Source: Zeimonas sp937903095
GTDB lineage: Bacteria; Pseudomonadota; Gammaproteobacteria; Burkholderiales; Burkholderiaceae_E
Direction: 5' to 3'
DNA length: 6,320 nucleotides
Assembly: GCA_937903095.1 (NCBI GenBank)
Contig: CALCZN010000329.1
Coordinates: 1-6,320 of the forward strand
Below, one piece after another: positions 5,056 to 6,320 of the stretch. A model generated the notes under the pieces. The model made no database searches, was not told the origin of the DNA, and saw only the letters and a list, made by a program, of their open reading frames with translations. Position 1 is the stretch's first letter; the number at the start of each line of letters is the position of its first letter. Both the position numbers and the translations under genes were made by a program.

Positions 5056-6174
5056 TCAGTGGCGTTGCGACGATCCCGCCGGCGACATCGTCGAGCCCGC
5101 GCTCGTCGCTCCCTTCGACGACGGCATCGAGATCTCCTCGAGCGCGTCCTCGACCTGGTCGCCCGAGCGCTGCACCGCCATGTCGCCCAGCGAGACGATT
5201 CCGGTCAGCTTGTGGTCGCGATCGACCACCGGGATGCGGCGCACCTGCTGTTCGCCCATCTTGTCGAGAACGTCGGCGATGTCGTCGTCCTCGTAGCACC
5301 AGAACACCTCGGCGGTCATCGCCTGCGAGGCCTGCGTCGTGTCGGCGGGCAGGCCCGCCGCGACCACGCGCACGGCGATGTCGCGATCGGTGACCATGCC
5401 CTGCAGGCGCTGGCCGTCGCACACCGGCACCGAGCCGACGTCCGCGTCCTTCATGATCTGCGCGGCGTGCTGCACGGTGTCGTCCGGCGACACCGTGATC
5501 GGCTCGCGCGTCATCACGTCGCGTGCCTTCGTACCCGACTCGAAGCCGAACAGATGCCCCCAGAAGCCGCCCGGGCTGCGCGCGTCGTCCCGACGCACGC
5601 GGATCTGGTTGTCGACCTCGCGCACGCCCGCGCAGTCGTCCGCCACGTCCTCGATGCGATGCTTGTCGCCGCGCTGGACCACGCTGCCGGTCAGGCGCAC
5701 GTTGCCCTGCTCGACGGAAACGCTGACATCCGAGACGTCGACGTCGTCGAGCGCGGCCAGCCGTTCGCAGACGTCCTCGCGGATGCGCTCGTCCGAACGC
5801 TGCCAGTTGCGTGGACCGCGGTTGCGCGGGCGTTGCGCACCGTAACGCGACTCGGGCGTGCCGTAGCCGCGCGCGGCAGGGTACTCCGTTGCGTAGCGTC
5901 GCTCCTCGCCGTAGCGCGGTTCCCGCCCGCCGTAATTCGACTCGCGCGAGCCGTAGCGCGATCCGCGCGATGGTTCAGCCTGCGCGAAGCCGCTTCCCGC
6001 GCGCTGCATCGGGTGCGTCTGGAAGCGGCCCTCGTCGAGGTCGTCGGTGTATTCGCGCGGGTATTCGGCGGCGTATCTGTCCGCGTATCTATCTGGATAC
6101 GCCGACTGTCGCAGGCTGTCGCGCGGGCGGGAATCGGGGCCCCGCCGACCGTTGCCGTAGGGATTTCTTGCCAT
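5056..6174 (-). CDS. Disordered N-terminus, BON domain and CBS-pair protein
   Basis: The 372-residue product has three parts. Residues 1-125 are low-complexity, rich in Arg, Tyr, Gly, Glu and Pro, with repeated RYG/NYG and REP/PES units between 70 and 112, and should be disordered. Residues about 127-194 form a BON domain (RSDERIREDVCERLA, NVRLTGSVVQRGDKHRIEDVA, VREVDNQIRV). After a short FWGHLFGFESG linker, two CBS motifs follow: 217-273 (ARDVMTREPITVSPDDTVQHA, GMVTDRDIAVRV) and 284-336 (ASQAMTAEVF, RRIPVVD, LTGIVSLGDMA). The Asp in VTDRDI is the usual ribose-contacting position of adenosyl-ligand CBS pairs, so AMP/ATP-type sensing is plausible. There is no signal peptide or membrane segment. 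The tail after 348 is Ser/Gly-rich. The start has AGGAGG 8 nt upstream (6183-6188 on plus). Function is unknown; similar BON and CBS proteins are often stress-associated. Confidence 0.9.
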   Translation of the reverse strand: MARNPYGNGRRGPDSRPRDSLRQSAYPDRYADRYAAEYPREYTDDLDEGRFQTHPMQRAGSGFAQAEPSRGSRYGSRESNYGGREPRYGEERRYATEYPAARGYGTPESRYGAQRPRNRGPRNWQRSDERIREDVCERLAALDDVDVSDVSVSVEQGNVRLTGSVVQRGDKHRIEDVADDCAGVREVDNQIRVRRDDARSPGGFWGHLFGFESGTKARDVMTREPITVSPDDTVQHAAQIMKDADVGSVPVCDGQRLQGMVTDRDIAVRVVAAGLPADTTQASQAMTAEVFWCYEDDDIADVLDKMGEQQVRRIPVVDRDHKLTGIVSLGDMAVQRSGDQVEDALEEISMPSSKGATSAGSTMSPAGSSQRH

Positions 6175-6262
6175 GGATCGTTCCTCCTCGAAGCCGGGCG
6201 CGCCCTCGGGCCGCCCATGAACCCTCGAGGCAGCAAGGGGGGAACCCGGTCCGAGGCGGACT
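6175..6262 (-). promoter_or_regulatory. Upstream region of the BON-CBS gene
   Basis: This 88-bp stretch holds the strong AGGAGG of the downstream gene, the palindrome GGGCGCGCCC near 6196-6205 and a small GTCCG-AGG-CGGAC hairpin at 6249-6261. I see no convincing -10/-35 pair on the minus strand, so the promoter may lie outside the window or need an alternative sigma factor. Confidence 0.3.
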
Positions 6263-6319
6263 TCAGCGGCGACGCCGCTCGGCGAAGCGATCCGGCAATT
6301 GCTGGGCTGACGGGAATGC
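6263..6319 (-). CDS. Possible C-terminal end of a further minus-strand gene
   Basis: Read on the minus strand from the window edge, this frame gives AFPSAQQLPDRFAERRRR and a TGA at 6265-6263. The composition (Arg-rich end, mostly GC third positions) is plausible for the last 18 codons of a gene lying mainly beyond the window, 88 bp upstream of the BON-CBS start. It is too short for any family call, and the AGCGGC-GAC-GCCGCT hairpin at 6265-6279 could equally mean the stretch is non-coding. Confidence 0.25.
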   Translation of the reverse strand, partial: AFPSAQQLPDRFAERRRR

Positions 6320-6320
6320 G

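Noticed and set aside
6217..6320. Plus-strand open frame from ATG 6217 to the window edge
   Set aside because: No ribosome binding site, mixed third-position composition and no recognisable motif; it may be chance.

Overview
The window is very GC-rich, with GC-dominated third codon positions. Its central gene order is msrB, then yciB, bolA and a secreted parvulin-type prolyl isomerase. From general knowledge of such neighbourhoods this suggests a betaproteobacterium of the order Burkholderiales; I cannot place it more finely. I see no tRNA, rRNA, CRISPR array, transposase or phage gene. It looks like core chromosome rather than a mobile island.

Layout. (1) 1-698, plus strand: the 3' end of a gene for a small His-containing, probably beta-rich protein, then a four-helix inner-membrane protein, both without firm function. 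(2) 699-764: a convergent gap with two hairpins. (3) 765-2411, minus strand: a full-length AMP-forming acyl-CoA ligase of the 3-(methylthio)propionyl-CoA / medium-chain type. (4) 2412-2588: a divergent control region with a TAGAAT hexamer facing each way and a perfect 19-bp tandem repeat in the msrB leader. (5) 2589-3023, plus: msrB. (6) 3032-3160, minus: a 42-codon gene for a strongly basic small protein, easily missed by length cut-offs, with a good ribosome binding site. (7) 3199-4914, plus: yciB (septation / membrane protein), bolA overlapping it by a GTGA junction, and a periplasmic parvulin-type prolyl isomerase, probably one transcription unit. (8) 4915-5038: four hairpins spaced exactly 31 bp centre to centre, the last followed by a T-rich tract. 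(9) 5056-6174, minus: a protein with a disordered Tyr/Arg/Gly-rich N-terminus, a BON domain and a CBS pair. (10) 6175-6320: upstream region of that gene and perhaps the last 18 codons of another minus-strand gene.

The yciB-bolA-prolyl isomerase unit concerns the cell envelope and stress: inner-membrane integrity and division, Fe-S/glutaredoxin-linked regulation, and folding of exported proteins. MsrB next to it repairs oxidised methionine. The ligase and the BON-CBS gene appear to be independent units.

I do not see a clear new multi-gene system. The most unusual signals are the 31-bp-periodic hairpin array, where two stem pairs change together and one repeat holds a G-T intermediate; the 42-residue basic protein sharing a 38-bp divergent promoter region with yciB; and the disordered-BON-CBS-CBS architecture.
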